Source of the DNA: VRUE01 sp963730315
GTDB lineage: Bacteria; Actinomycetota; Thermoleophilia; Solirubrobacterales; 70-9
Reading direction: 5' to 3'
DNA: 64,000 nt
Assembly (NCBI GenBank): GCA_963730315.1
Contig: CAVSRD010000005.1
Span: 1-64,000, forward strand
This document shows positions 33,709 to 42,006 of the stretch, piece after piece. A program made the translations under genes and the position numbers. The notes under the pieces are model-generated. The model was given only the letters and a program-made list of their open reading frames with translations. It did not search any database and had not been told where the DNA came from. The first letter of the stretch is position 1. The number at the start of each line of letters is the position of its first letter.

Positions 33709-34467
33709 GTGGACATCGGAATCGGAGCCACCCTGCGCGAGGCGCGGAATCGCCGCAAAGTCGATCTTTCCGAGGTCGAGAACGCGACCAAGATCCGTCC
33801 CCGCTACCTGCGCGCAATCGAGAACGAGGAGTGGGACGCCCTGCCGGGCGGCGCCTACACGCGCGGCTTCATCCGCACCTACGCGACCTACCTCGGCCTC
33901 GACGGCGATCGGCTTGCCGACGAGTACCGGCGCCTCACCGCGTCGCCGGCCGGCGAGCGAACGCCGCAACGGGTCGAGCCGGTGCCGACCGGTGCCCGCC
34001 GTCGCGGCCCGCGTCTCTCCGGCCCCCTCCTGGCCGCTCTCCTCGCGCTCGGCTTGGTCGCGCTGCTGATCGGGATCGGGCTGGCCGGCGGCAACGGCGG
34101 CGACTCCTCGACGTCGACACCCGGCGCGAAGCGGGTGAAGAAGAAGGGCAAGGGCAAGGAACGCTCCAACGCCGCCGCCAAGCCCGGCGTGGCGCTCAGC
34201 CTGGTCGCCACCGGAGAAGTCTGGGTTTGCATGCTCGACAACGCGGCGGAACCGTTGGTCGACGGCGCGATCCTCGAAGCCGGGGAAGAAGCGGGGCCCT
34301 TCCGATCCCGCAGCTTCACGATCGCGCTCGGCAACGGCGAAGCGAAGGTCTCGATCGACGGCAGGGAAGTGGACACCCCGCCCAGCAACGGTCCGGTCGG
34401 CTACGCGGTCGACTCGGCGGGCAAGCTGACCGCGCTCGAAGAAGGGGAAAGGCCGAGCTGCGAATGA
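33709..34467 (+). CDS. RodZ-like helix-turn-helix membrane protein
   Basis: 252 residues. The N-terminal HTH domain (GATLREARNRRKVDLSEVEN, IRPRYLRAIENEEWDALPGG, AYTRGFIRTYATYLGLD) is of the HTH_25 type. One membrane helix follows at ~105-126 (GPLLAALLALGLVALLIGIG), then a basic spacer and an extracytoplasmic DUF4115-like beta domain. This is the RodZ layout, linking the cytoskeleton or wall synthesis to the membrane. Unlike rod-shaped model species, no mreB is in view. The stop overlaps the cinA start (ATGA). Confidence 0.8.
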   Translation: MDIGIGATLREARNRRKVDLSEVENATKIRPRYLRAIENEEWDALPGGAYTRGFIRTYATYLGLDGDRLADEYRRLTASPAGERTPQRVEPVPTGARRRGPRLSGPLLAALLALGLVALLIGIGLAGGNGGDSSTSTPGAKRVKKKGKGKERSNAAAKPGVALSLVATGEVWVCMLDNAAEPLVDGAILEAGEEAGPFRSRSFTIALGNGEAKVSIDGREVDTPPSNGPVGYAVDSAGKLTALEEGERPSCE

Positions 34468-35756
34468 GCGGGGCGGCGCGCCCCGTGAGGGCGGGGATCG
34501 TGGTCACGGGGACCGAGGTGCTGACCGGTCGCATCGCCGACCGCAACGGCCCCTGGATTTCCGAACGACTGGCCGAGCTGAGCGTGGAGGTGGCCCACAT
34601 ACTGGTGGTCGGCGATCGTCCCGACGACCTCCTCTCGGCGCTGCGTTTCATGGCCGCGGAGGGGATGGACCTGATCGTCACCTCCGGCGGGCTCGGCCCC
34701 ACGGCCGACGACCTGACGGCGGAGGTCGTCGCCCGCTTCGCCGGCCGCGGGCTGGTCCTAGACGAGGAGATGGAGGAGAAGATTGCCGACATCCTGCGTG
34801 GCTTTGTTCGCCGCTTCAGGTTCGACGAGGAGGCGGTGCGGGCGGCCAACCGCAAGCAGGCGATCGTCCCCGAGGGGTCGATCGCGCTCGACCCGGTCGG
34901 CACCGCGCCCGGTCTGGTCGTGCCCGCCGGAGAGCAGGTGGTGCTGGTCCTGCCCGGCCCGCCGCGCGAGTTGCGGCCGATGTGGCCGGCGGCGATCGGG
35001 TCTCGCCCGGTGCAGGAGGTCCTCGCCCGCACCACGCCGCTGCTCGCCTACACCGTGCGGATGTTCGGCCTCCCCGAGTCGGAAATCGCCAAGAGCCTGC
35101 GCGAGATCGAGGCCGGCGGAGTGGACCTCGGTGCGGTCGAGGTCACCACCTGCCTGCGGCGGGGCGAGATCGAGATCGACGTCCGCTACAGGGCCGAGCA
35201 GGCACCCGTCGCCGACGCGGTCCGGAAGGGGCTCGCCGAGCGTCACAGCCGCCACCTCTTCAGCCTCGACGGCGAGACGATCGACGCCCAGGTCGCCCGC
35301 CTCCTGCGGGGGCGGCGGCTCGGTCTCGCCGAGTCTTGCTCCGGCGGGCTGCTGGCGGCGCGGATCACCGACCTGCCGGGCGCCTCCGCCTACTTCGCCG
35401 GCAGCGTCGTCGCCTACTCGAACGAGGCCAAGGCGGAGCTGCTGGGGGTCGACCCGGAGCTGATCGAGTCGCGCGGCGCCGTCTCGCCCGAGGTCGCCGC
35501 GGCGATGTCGGAGGGCGCGCTGCGGCGGTTCGGCACCGACGTCGCGGTCTCGATAACCGGGATCGCCGGCCCGGAGGGGGGCAGCGACGAGAAGCCGGTC
35601 GGCTACGTCTGCTTCGACGCCCGCCTCGCCGACGGCGCGAGCATCGCCCGCGATCCGGTCATTCCCGGCGGCCGCGAGGACATTCGCGAGCGCTCCGCCC
35701 TGGTCGCGCTGCACCTGCTGCGGACCCTGCTGGGCGGCGAAGACGCACCTCTGTAG
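34464..35756 (+). CDS. cinA: CinA: competence/damage-inducible protein, NMN amidohydrolase type
   Basis: 430 residues with both usual domains: the N-terminal molybdopterin-binding-like (COG1058) part, AGIVVTGTEVLTGRIADRNG and TSGGLGPTADDLTAE, and the C-terminal PncC amidase part, GLAESCSGGLLAARITDLPG and FAGSVVAYSNEAKAELLGV. It recycles pyridine nucleotides by deamidating NMN; in some species it precedes recA as here. Start ATG 34464 overlaps the rodZ-like stop. Two genes upstream of recA. Confidence 0.93.
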   Translation: MSGAARPVRAGIVVTGTEVLTGRIADRNGPWISERLAELSVEVAHILVVGDRPDDLLSALRFMAAEGMDLIVTSGGLGPTADDLTAEVVARFAGRGLVLDEEMEEKIADILRGFVRRFRFDEEAVRAANRKQAIVPEGSIALDPVGTAPGLVVPAGEQVVLVLPGPPRELRPMWPAAIGSRPVQEVLARTTPLLAYTVRMFGLPESEIAKSLREIEAGGVDLGAVEVTTCLRRGEIEIDVRYRAEQAPVADAVRKGLAERHSRHLFSLDGETIDAQVARLLRGRRLGLAESCSGGLLAARITDLPGASAYFAGSVVAYSNEAKAELLGVDPELIESRGAVSPEVAAAMSEGALRRFGTDVAVSITGIAGPEGGSDEKPVGYVCFDARLADGASIARDPVIPGGREDIRERSALVALHLLRTLLGGEDAPL

Positions 35757-35779
35757 CCGAGCGGATCTGCACGACGGCT

Positions 35780-35808
35780 TTGACGCACTCTTTACGTTTG
35801 CGTGTTGT
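35780..35808 (+). promoter_or_regulatory. Candidate promoter for thpR-recA
   Basis: TTGACG (35780-35785), a 17-base spacer, and TGTTGT (35803-35808) lie between cinA and thpR. The -35 match is good; the -10 match is weak. No clear LexA box (GAAC-N4-GTTC type) was found in the gap. Confidence 0.35.
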
Positions 35809-35840
35809 TCGGTGTGACTGCAACCCGTAGCGTCCCCGGC

Positions 35841-36443
35841 GTGACCAAGGAGAGGCTGAAGAGCCCGCGGGCGCGGCTGTTCGTGGCGCTGGACCTTCCT
35901 GAGGCGGTTCGGGAGGGGATCGTCACCTGGGGGCGGAAGGCGCTAGCCGACCCGGCGCTGCGCCCGGTCGCCCCCGAGTCCCTGCACGTCACCCTCGCCT
36001 TCCTCGGCTGGCTGCCGGAGAAGGAGGTCGCGCGGCTGACCCGGATCGTCGAGGCGTGCGCCGCGCCGCCGCCCCGGCTCGCACTGGAAGACCCGGTGCC
36101 GCGGCCGGAGCGGGGGAGGCCGCGCCTGTTCGCGCTGCCGGCCGCCTCGCCGGGAACCGTCGAGCTGCAGGCGGTCCTGCAGGAGCACCTCGTCGCGGCG
36201 CGCCTCTACAAGCCGGAGAAGCGCCCGTTCTGGTCGCACGTGACCGTGGCAAGGGTGCGCAGGGAGGAACGGGGCTCGAAGCGCCCGGCGCCCGTCTCCA
36301 AGTCCCCGGGGGCGCTTCCGCAAGCCTTGCTGCAGCCTGCGGTTTGCCGCCGATTGACTCTCTACCGTTCTCAACTCAAGCCGCAGGGTGCGCAGTACAC
36401 CCCGCTGGCGCAAGTCGAGCTGCCCGCAGGCGGGCGGCAGTGA
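35841..36443 (+). CDS. thpR: RNA 2',3'-cyclic phosphodiesterase / 2'-5' RNA ligase
   Basis: 200 residues of the 2H phosphoesterase superfamily. Both HxT motifs are present: SLHVTLAFLGWL and FWSHVTVARVRR, which bind and cleave the cyclic phosphate. It starts GTG 35841 (TKERLKSPRARLFVALDLPE). Its stop TGA lies within GAGGTGA, which is the Shine-Dalgarno of recA, so translation of the two is likely coupled. The natural RNA substrate is not known. Confidence 0.9.
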   Translation: MTKERLKSPRARLFVALDLPEAVREGIVTWGRKALADPALRPVAPESLHVTLAFLGWLPEKEVARLTRIVEACAAPPPRLALEDPVPRPERGRPRLFALPAASPGTVELQAVLQEHLVAARLYKPEKRPFWSHVTVARVRREERGSKRPAPVSKSPGALPQALLQPAVCRRLTLYRSQLKPQGAQYTPLAQVELPAGGRQ

Positions 36444-36453
36444 GGTGAATCAG

Positions 36454-37545
36454 ATGGCAGACAAGAAAGCGGCTTTGAAGGACGCCTCGGCGAAGGACGC
36501 CAAGGCCAGGGACTCTGCCCTCGAGGCGGCGGTGACCCAGATCGAGCGGGACTTCGGCCAGGGCGCCCTGATGCGCCTCGGCGCCAACAGCGCGGCCCAC
36601 GTCGAGGCGATCCCGACCGGGGCGCTCGCGCTCGACCTGGCGCTCGGGATCGGCGGCGTGCCGCGCGGGCGGATCGTCGAGATCTTCGGCCCGGAGTCCT
36701 CGGGCAAGACGACGTTGATCTACCACGTGATCGCCGAGGCTCAGGCCCGCGGCGGGATCTGCGCCTTCATCGACACCGAGCACGCGATCGACCCCTCCTA
36801 CGCGCGCAAGATCGGCGTCGACACCGACGAGCTGCTGGTCTCCCAGCCCGACTACGGCGAGCAGGCGCTGCAGATCGCCGACCGCCTGATCGCCTCGGCG
36901 GCGATCGACGTCGTCGCGATCGACTCGGTCGCGGCGCTCACCCCGAAAGCGGAGCTGGACGGACAGATCGGCGACCAGACGGTCGGCTTGCAGGCCCGTC
37001 TGATGTCGCAGGCGATGCGCAAACTGGCCGGCAACCTCAACCGCACCAACACCGTCTGCCTGTTCACCAACCAGATCCGCGAAAAAGTCGGCGTCCAGTT
37101 CGGCTCGCCGGAGACCCAGCCGGGCGGCCGCGCGCTGAAGTTCTACTCCTCGCAGCGGCTCGACATCCGTCGCATCGAAACCCTCAAGGAAGGGACCGAG
37201 GCGGTCGGCAACCGGGTGCGGGTCAAAGTCGTCAAGAACAAGGTCGCCTCACCCTTCAAGCAGGCCGAGTTCGACATCGAGTACGGGGTCGGCATCTCGC
37301 GCGAGGGCGGCCTGATCGACTTCGGGATCGAGCACGACCTGGTCCGGAAGTCGGGGTCGTTCTTCTCCTACGGCGACACCCGGCTCGGACAGGGTCGCGG
37401 CAACGCCAAGCAGTTCCTCGCCGAGAACTCGGAGGTCGCCGCCGAGCTGGAAGAGAAGATCCGCGCCGCGCTCGGCATCGGCGGCGAGGAAGCGGCTCCG
37501 GCCGAGCCGCAGGAGCCGGCGGTGGCCGAGGCGAAGGCTGCCTGA
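36454..37545 (+). CDS. recA: Recombinase RecA
   Basis: 363 residues. Walker A GPESSGKTTL (about residues 80-89), Walker B VVAIDSVAAL, L1/L2 DNA-binding loops around VGLQARLMSQAMRK and FTNQIREKVGVQFGSPETQP, and the C-terminal domain with GRGNAKQFLAEN are all intact. The acidic Ala/Glu-rich tail is usual in high-GC bacteria. A small membrane protein follows instead of recX. Control by LexA could not be shown. Confidence 0.97.
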   Translation: MADKKAALKDASAKDAKARDSALEAAVTQIERDFGQGALMRLGANSAAHVEAIPTGALALDLALGIGGVPRGRIVEIFGPESSGKTTLIYHVIAEAQARGGICAFIDTEHAIDPSYARKIGVDTDELLVSQPDYGEQALQIADRLIASAAIDVVAIDSVAALTPKAELDGQIGDQTVGLQARLMSQAMRKLAGNLNRTNTVCLFTNQIREKVGVQFGSPETQPGGRALKFYSSQRLDIRRIETLKEGTEAVGNRVRVKVVKNKVASPFKQAEFDIEYGVGISREGGLIDFGIEHDLVRKSGSFFSYGDTRLGQGRGNAKQFLAENSEVAAELEEKIRAALGIGGEEAAPAEPQEPAVAEAKAA

Positions 37546-37574
37546 GCGACGCAGCCAATAGAATCGCCCACCGC

Positions 37575-37829
37575 ATGAGCGACGAAACGATCTTCTACAT
37601 CGTCGGGCCGGTTCTCGCTGTCTCGGCGATCGTCGTCAGCCTGATCGGACTGCGCCTGCAGCGGTTCCCCGGGAGGGCGGCGGCGCTCGTCTTCCTCTGG
37701 TTCGCGATCCTGGTCGGCGGGACGGCCACCTACGCCGTCCTGCACTCTCAGGACGAGGAAGTCGAACGCGAGCAGGAGAGCGGCCTGCCCCAGGCCACGA
37801 AAGAATCCGAAGCGGCCGAGAGCCAGTAG
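37575..37829 (+). CDS. Small two-pass membrane protein
   Basis: 84 residues: two membrane helices (about 7-25 and 38-57) joined by a basic loop (LRLQRFPGR), then an acidic C-terminal tail. It looks like small respiratory or cytochrome-oxidase-associated membrane proteins of actinobacteria, but no motif confirms this. It lies between recA and miaB with 29- and 36-base gaps. Confidence 0.55.
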   Translation: MSDETIFYIVGPVLAVSAIVVSLIGLRLQRFPGRAAALVFLWFAILVGGTATYAVLHSQDEEVEREQESGLPQATKESEAAESQ

Positions 37830-37865
37830 TAGTAACGGGCTCGAGGTTCTGGCTAGGCTGAGCGT

Positions 37866-39182
37866 ATGCCCAGCTACCACGTCACCACGTTCGGCTGCCA
37901 GATGAACGTGCACGACTCCGAGCGGATGCGGGGAATGCTCGAGTCGCTCGGCTACGAGCGGGCGCCGAGCCGCGCCGAAGCCGACCTGATCCTCTTCAAC
38001 ACCTGCTCGATCCGCGAGTCGGCCGACAATCGCTTCGTCGCTCACCTCGGCGAGGCGAAGCGTCTGAAGGGCGAGGACCCGGAGCGGATTGTGGGGGTCG
38101 GCGGCTGCTGGGCGCAGTCGGTCAAGGAGGAGGTGTTCGAGCGCTTCCCCTTCGTCGACGTCGCCTTCGGGCCCGGCCAGATCCACCGGCTCGCCGAGTT
38201 CCTCAACTCAGACTCGCTGAGCGCGCAGGGGTACTTCGAGTTCGAGGCCTTCTCCGGCCACCTGCCGTCACGGCGGGAGCGCGAGTTCCAGGGCTGGCTG
38301 CAGATCTCGCAGGGCTGCAACTGCAAGTGCGCCTACTGCATCGTTCCCTCGACCCGCGGCCGCGAGCGGAGCCGGGAGCCCGGCGAGCTGGTCGCCGAAG
38401 CGGAGGGGCTGGCCTCCGACGGGGTGCGCGAGCTGACCCTGCTGGGCCAGAACGTCAACAGCTACGGACGCGACCTGCCGAAGGGATCGCGGATCGGCTT
38501 CCCCGAGCTGCTCGCCCGGGTCGACGCGGTCGAGGGGATCGAGCGGATCCGCTACACCAGCCCGCACCCGAAGGACATGCGCGAGGACGTGATCCGCGCC
38601 CACGCCGAGCTCCCCGCCCTCTGCGAGCACATCCACCTGCCTCTTCAGTCGGGCTCCAGCGCGGTCCTCAAACGGATGCGCCGCACCTACGACCGCCGGC
38701 GTTACATGGACCGCGTCGCGCTGATCCGCGAGCACGTTCCCGACTGCGCGATCACCACCGACATCATCGTCGGCTTTCCCGGCGAGACGGAGGCGGACTT
38801 CGAGCAGACGCTGCAGGTGGTCGAGGAGGTCGGCTACGATGGCGCCTTCACCTTCGTCTTCTCGCCGCGGCGCGAGACCGAGGCGGCGACGATGGACGAG
38901 CAGGTGTCCCACCGGGTGAAGCGCGAGCGAATGGAGCGGCTGGTCGAGCTGGTGCAGCGAAGGGCCGCCGAACGGGGGCGGCGGTTCGTCGGGCGGGATA
39001 TGGAGGTGCTGGTCGAGGGACCGAGCCGCACCGATCCGGCCCGGCTGCGGGGACGCACGAGGCACAACAAGACGGTCAACTTCGACGGGGTGGCGGAGCC
39101 CGGAGAACTCGTCGAGATCCAGATTGACGGCGCGACCTCGACGACGCTGAGCGGGAGCGAACGGCTATTGAGCCGCGCGTAG
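37866..39182 (+). CDS. miaB: tRNA-2-methylthio-N6-isopentenyladenosine synthase MiaB
   Basis: Radical-SAM methylthiotransferase acting on i6A37. The N-terminal UPF0004 domain carries three cluster cysteines (TFGCQMN, FNTCSIRE, GGCWAQ); the radical-SAM motif CxxxCxxC is CNCKCAYC; the C-terminal TRAM domain (MEVLVEGPSRTDPARLRGRT, VEIQIDGATSTTL) binds tRNA. 438 residues. It directly precedes and overlaps miaA, whose product makes its substrate. Confidence 0.95.
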   Translation: MPSYHVTTFGCQMNVHDSERMRGMLESLGYERAPSRAEADLILFNTCSIRESADNRFVAHLGEAKRLKGEDPERIVGVGGCWAQSVKEEVFERFPFVDVAFGPGQIHRLAEFLNSDSLSAQGYFEFEAFSGHLPSRREREFQGWLQISQGCNCKCAYCIVPSTRGRERSREPGELVAEAEGLASDGVRELTLLGQNVNSYGRDLPKGSRIGFPELLARVDAVEGIERIRYTSPHPKDMREDVIRAHAELPALCEHIHLPLQSGSSAVLKRMRRTYDRRRYMDRVALIREHVPDCAITTDIIVGFPGETEADFEQTLQVVEEVGYDGAFTFVFSPRRETEAATMDEQVSHRVKRERMERLVELVQRRAAERGRRFVGRDMEVLVEGPSRTDPARLRGRTRHNKTVNFDGVAEPGELVEIQIDGATSTTLSGSERLLSRA

Positions 39183-39916
39183 TCGGCATCTTCGGGCCGA
39201 CCGGGGTCGGCAAGACCGGAGTCGCCATCGCCCTCGCCGAGCTGCTGCGGGAGCGCGGCGAGGACCCGGTAGCGATCTCCTGCGACGCGCTGCAGGTCTA
39301 CGAGGGGTTGAGCGTCCTGACCGGGGTTGCGACGGCCGGGCAGCGGGAGAGGCTGGAGCATCGGCTGGTCGGGATCGTGCCGGTCACGCAGCCGTTCTCG
39401 GCGGGCGACTACATGCGGCTCGCCCACGAAGAGATCGATCGGGCGCTGGAAACGGGAAGGCGGCCGATCGTCGTAGGGGGGACCGGCTTGTACCTGCGGG
39501 CGGCAGTGGCCGAGCTTTCGCTGGTCAAGGCTCCCCCCGGGGCCGAGGACTCCGAGCTGTGGTCGCCGCGGACGCGCCTGCCGACGACGATCTTCGGGCT
39601 GGACATGGAGCGGTCGCTGCTCTACGAGCGGATCGACGCCCGGACCGAGGCGATCGTCGCCGCGGGGGCTGAGGACGAGGTGCGGCGGGCGGAAGAGCTG
39701 GGGCCGTCGCGCACCGCCCGCAAGGCGCTCGGCTTCGACGAGCTGCTCGGCGGCGACGTCGAGCGGATGAAGAAGCGCTCGCGCAACTACGCGCGCCGCC
39801 AGCTCACCTGGATGCGCAAGATCCCCAACCTGCTGCGAATCGATCGCACCGGGCGCGACGACGCCGAGGTCGCCGCGGAAATGGCCGCCGCACTTACGCC
39901 GAGGGACGATTATTGA
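39167..39916 (+). CDS. miaA: tRNA dimethylallyltransferase MiaA, unusual start and short
   Basis: Adds dimethylallyl to A37 of UNN-reading tRNAs. The phosphate loop GPTGVGKT, SCDALQVYEGLSVLTG, and VGGTGLYLRA are in place, and the end (SRNYARRQLTWMRKIPNLLR) is typical. Between an in-frame stop at 39125 and the P-loop there is no ATG, GTG or TTG; the only reasonable start is ATT 39167, with GGGAG about ten bases before. The protein is 249 residues instead of ~300: after VAELSLVKAPPGA the usual segment with the conserved HPNDxxR helix is missing. Either the gene is degenerate or the sequence has a local error. Confidence 0.8.
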   Translation: MEPRVVGIFGPTGVGKTGVAIALAELLRERGEDPVAISCDALQVYEGLSVLTGVATAGQRERLEHRLVGIVPVTQPFSAGDYMRLAHEEIDRALETGRRPIVVGGTGLYLRAAVAELSLVKAPPGAEDSELWSPRTRLPTTIFGLDMERSLLYERIDARTEAIVAAGAEDEVRRAEELGPSRTARKALGFDELLGGDVERMKKRSRNYARRQLTWMRKIPNLLRIDRTGRDDAEVAAEMAAALTPRDDY

Positions 39917-39966
39917 TGCCTATGGGGTCATCAACTCGCCAATCGGCCGCCGAATAGGCTGCCGGC

Positions 39967-40812
39967 GTGAGATTCGAGAAGTGGCAGGCGCTGGGGAACG
40001 ACTACGTGATCCTCGAGGCCGACGACCTTCCCTGGGAGCTGAGCGCGGCCCGGGTGCGGCGGCTCTGCGATTCTCACTTCGGGATCGGCTCCGACGGGGT
40101 GCTGCTGCTCACGCGCAGCGAGGACCCCGGGCTGGTCGCCGAGCTGCGGATCTTCAACCCGGACGGCTCCGAGGCCGAGCTGTCGGGTAACGGGGTGCGG
40201 GAGGCGGTCCTCTACCTGCGCCGCCGCGGCTGGACGGACGAGGACGTATTCACCGTTGGGACGGCGGCCGGCCCGGTCAGCCCGACGATCGCCTCGGAGC
40301 GAACCTGCTCGGTCGAGATGGGACGTGCCTCGACGGCCTCCAAGGGCTTCCCTTCTGGGAAGCCGGACGGGCGCGGCTCGCTCACCGCCGCCGGCCGCGA
40401 GTGGGCGTTCCAGCACGTCGCGATCGGCAACCCGCAGTGCGCGATCGAGGTCGGCGATCGGCTGGAGGATCTCGACCTGGGGGCGATCGGGCCCGAGATC
40501 GAAGCCCACGAGCTGTTCCCGAACCGGACCAACGTCTCCTTCTACAGGGTCGACGGCAGCCGGGTGCGGGCGCGAATCTTCGAGCGCGGCGTGGGGGAGA
40601 CGCTCTCCTCGGGGACGGGTGCCAGCGGGGCCGCGGTGGCGGCCTTCCTGCGCGGCGCGTCGAGCCCGATCGTGGTCGAGCTGGACGGCGGCGAGCTCGA
40701 GGTCGAGATATCCGACGACCTCGACCTGCGGCTGACCGGCTGGGCCGAGCCGGTCTGCTCGGGCGTGCTTTCGGCTGAGCTGCTGCAAGCGCTCGCCGCG
40801 CTGGACGGTTAG
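39967..40812 (+). CDS. dapF: Diaminopimelate epimerase DapF, with Ser in place of both catalytic Cys
   Basis: 281 residues with the DapF double fold: FEKWQALGNDYVILE, HFGIGSDGVLLL, FNPDGSEAELSGNG, HVAIGNPQCAIEV, and ARIFERGVGETLSSGTGASG. In active DapF the acid-base cysteines are in CGNG and ACGTG; here residue 73 is Ser (TCG, 40183) and residue 215 is Ser (TCG, 40609). Everything else around the sites is kept. It is followed 11 bases later by an LL-DAP-type aminotransferase, so a role in DAP synthesis is likely; whether it racemises is open. Start GTG 39967. Confidence 0.88.
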   Translation: MRFEKWQALGNDYVILEADDLPWELSAARVRRLCDSHFGIGSDGVLLLTRSEDPGLVAELRIFNPDGSEAELSGNGVREAVLYLRRRGWTDEDVFTVGTAAGPVSPTIASERTCSVEMGRASTASKGFPSGKPDGRGSLTAAGREWAFQHVAIGNPQCAIEVGDRLEDLDLGAIGPEIEAHELFPNRTNVSFYRVDGSRVRARIFERGVGETLSSGTGASGAAVAAFLRGASSPIVVELDGGELEVEISDDLDLRLTGWAEPVCSGVLSAELLQALAALDG

Positions 40813-40823
40813 ATTCCGCGCCC

Positions 40824-41993
40824 GTGGGGATCGCGGACCCGTCCAAGCGCCTGGAGGCGATGCCTCCCTACATGTTCCAGGAGCTGGAGCGGCGAATCGC
40901 CGAGAAGCGCGCCGCCGGGATTGATGTGATCAGCCTCGGGATCGGCGATCCCGACGAACCCGCCTACCCCAACATCGTCACGGCGATGCAGGAGGCGGTG
41001 GCCGACCCCTCGACTCATCGCTACCCGACAAACCGCGGTCGCGACGAGTTCCGCGAGGCGTTCGCCGAGTTCTACGACCGTCGCTTCGGGGTCGAGATCG
41101 ACCCCGGGAGCGAGGTGATCCCGGCGATCGGGGCCAAGGAGTGCATCTACAACCTCTGCTTTGCCTTCCTCGATCCGGGCGGCGTAGCGCTCGCCTCCGA
41201 TCCCGGCTACCCGGTCTACACCGGCGGCCCGATCCTCGCCGAAGCCACCCCCGAGCTGCTGCCGCTGGTCCCCGAGCTGGGCTTCGCCCCCGATCTCGGC
41301 GCGGTTCCGCCCGAGGTGGCGGCGAAGGCGCGGCTGATGTTCGTCAACTACCCCAACAACCCGACCGGAGCCGTCGTCCCCGAGGGCTTCTTCGAGCTGG
41401 TGGTCTCCTTCGCCCGCGAGCACCAGATCCTCGTCGTCCATGACAATGCCTACTCGGAGACGACCTACGACGGCTATGTTGCGCCGAGCTTCCTCGCCAC
41501 GCCGGGCGCCAAGGAGGTCGGGGTCGAGGTCTTCTCGCTCTCCAAGGGCTACAACATGACCGGCTGGCGCTGCGCGGCGATACTCGGCAACGCCGAGGCG
41601 GTGCAGACCTACTGGCGGCTGAAGACCAACGTCGACTCGGGCCTGTTCGAGGCGGTGCAACTCGCCGGCGCCGCGGCGCTGCGCGGCCCCAGCGGGCCGC
41701 TGGAGCGGATGAACGAGACCTACGCCCGGCGCCGCGATCTGGTGGTCGGCGCGCTGCGCGAGATCGGCGTCGAGGTCGGCTCGCCGAAAGGGACGATCTA
41801 CGTCTGGGCGCCGGTCCCCGCCGGCCACAGCTCGGCATCGTTCGCCGAGCTGGTCCTCGAGGAGGCGGCGGTGGTCGTCTCGCCCGGCTCGATGTACGGG
41901 CCGAGCGGCGAGGGCTTCTTCCGGATCGCGCTGACCACCCCCGACGACCGCATCGCCGAGGCGGTCGAGCGGATGCGCAAGCACTTGGCTTAG
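40824..41993 (+). CDS. dapL: LL-diaminopimelate aminotransferase-type class I/II aminotransferase
   Basis: 389 residues, fold-type I PLP enzyme: IDVISLGIGDPDEPAYPNIV, YPNNPTGAVVPE, VHDNAYSETTYDG and the PLP lysine K241 in FSLSKGYNMTGWRC. The DapL group converts tetrahydrodipicolinate to LL-DAP in one step; its placement right after dapF supports that reading, although a general aspartate-type aminotransferase cannot be excluded by sequence alone. Start GTG 40824. It converges on the MBL hydrolase with 13 bases between. Confidence 0.82.
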   Translation: MGIADPSKRLEAMPPYMFQELERRIAEKRAAGIDVISLGIGDPDEPAYPNIVTAMQEAVADPSTHRYPTNRGRDEFREAFAEFYDRRFGVEIDPGSEVIPAIGAKECIYNLCFAFLDPGGVALASDPGYPVYTGGPILAEATPELLPLVPELGFAPDLGAVPPEVAAKARLMFVNYPNNPTGAVVPEGFFELVVSFAREHQILVVHDNAYSETTYDGYVAPSFLATPGAKEVGVEVFSLSKGYNMTGWRCAAILGNAEAVQTYWRLKTNVDSGLFEAVQLAGAAALRGPSGPLERMNETYARRRDLVVGALREIGVEVGSPKGTIYVWAPVPAGHSSASFAELVLEEAAVVVSPGSMYGPSGEGFFRIALTTPDDRIAEAVERMRKHLA

Positions 41994-42006
41994 GGACGTT
42001 CCGGCC

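Noticed and set aside
31456..33969. Very long open frame antisense to ftsK
   Set aside because: High GC makes long antisense frames common here. It has no start context or family-like sequence, and the plus strand encodes a complete FtsK.
35757..36453. LexA (SOS) box upstream of thpR-recA
   Set aside because: A single GTTCG half-site is present near 35806-35810, but no matching second half at the right spacing.
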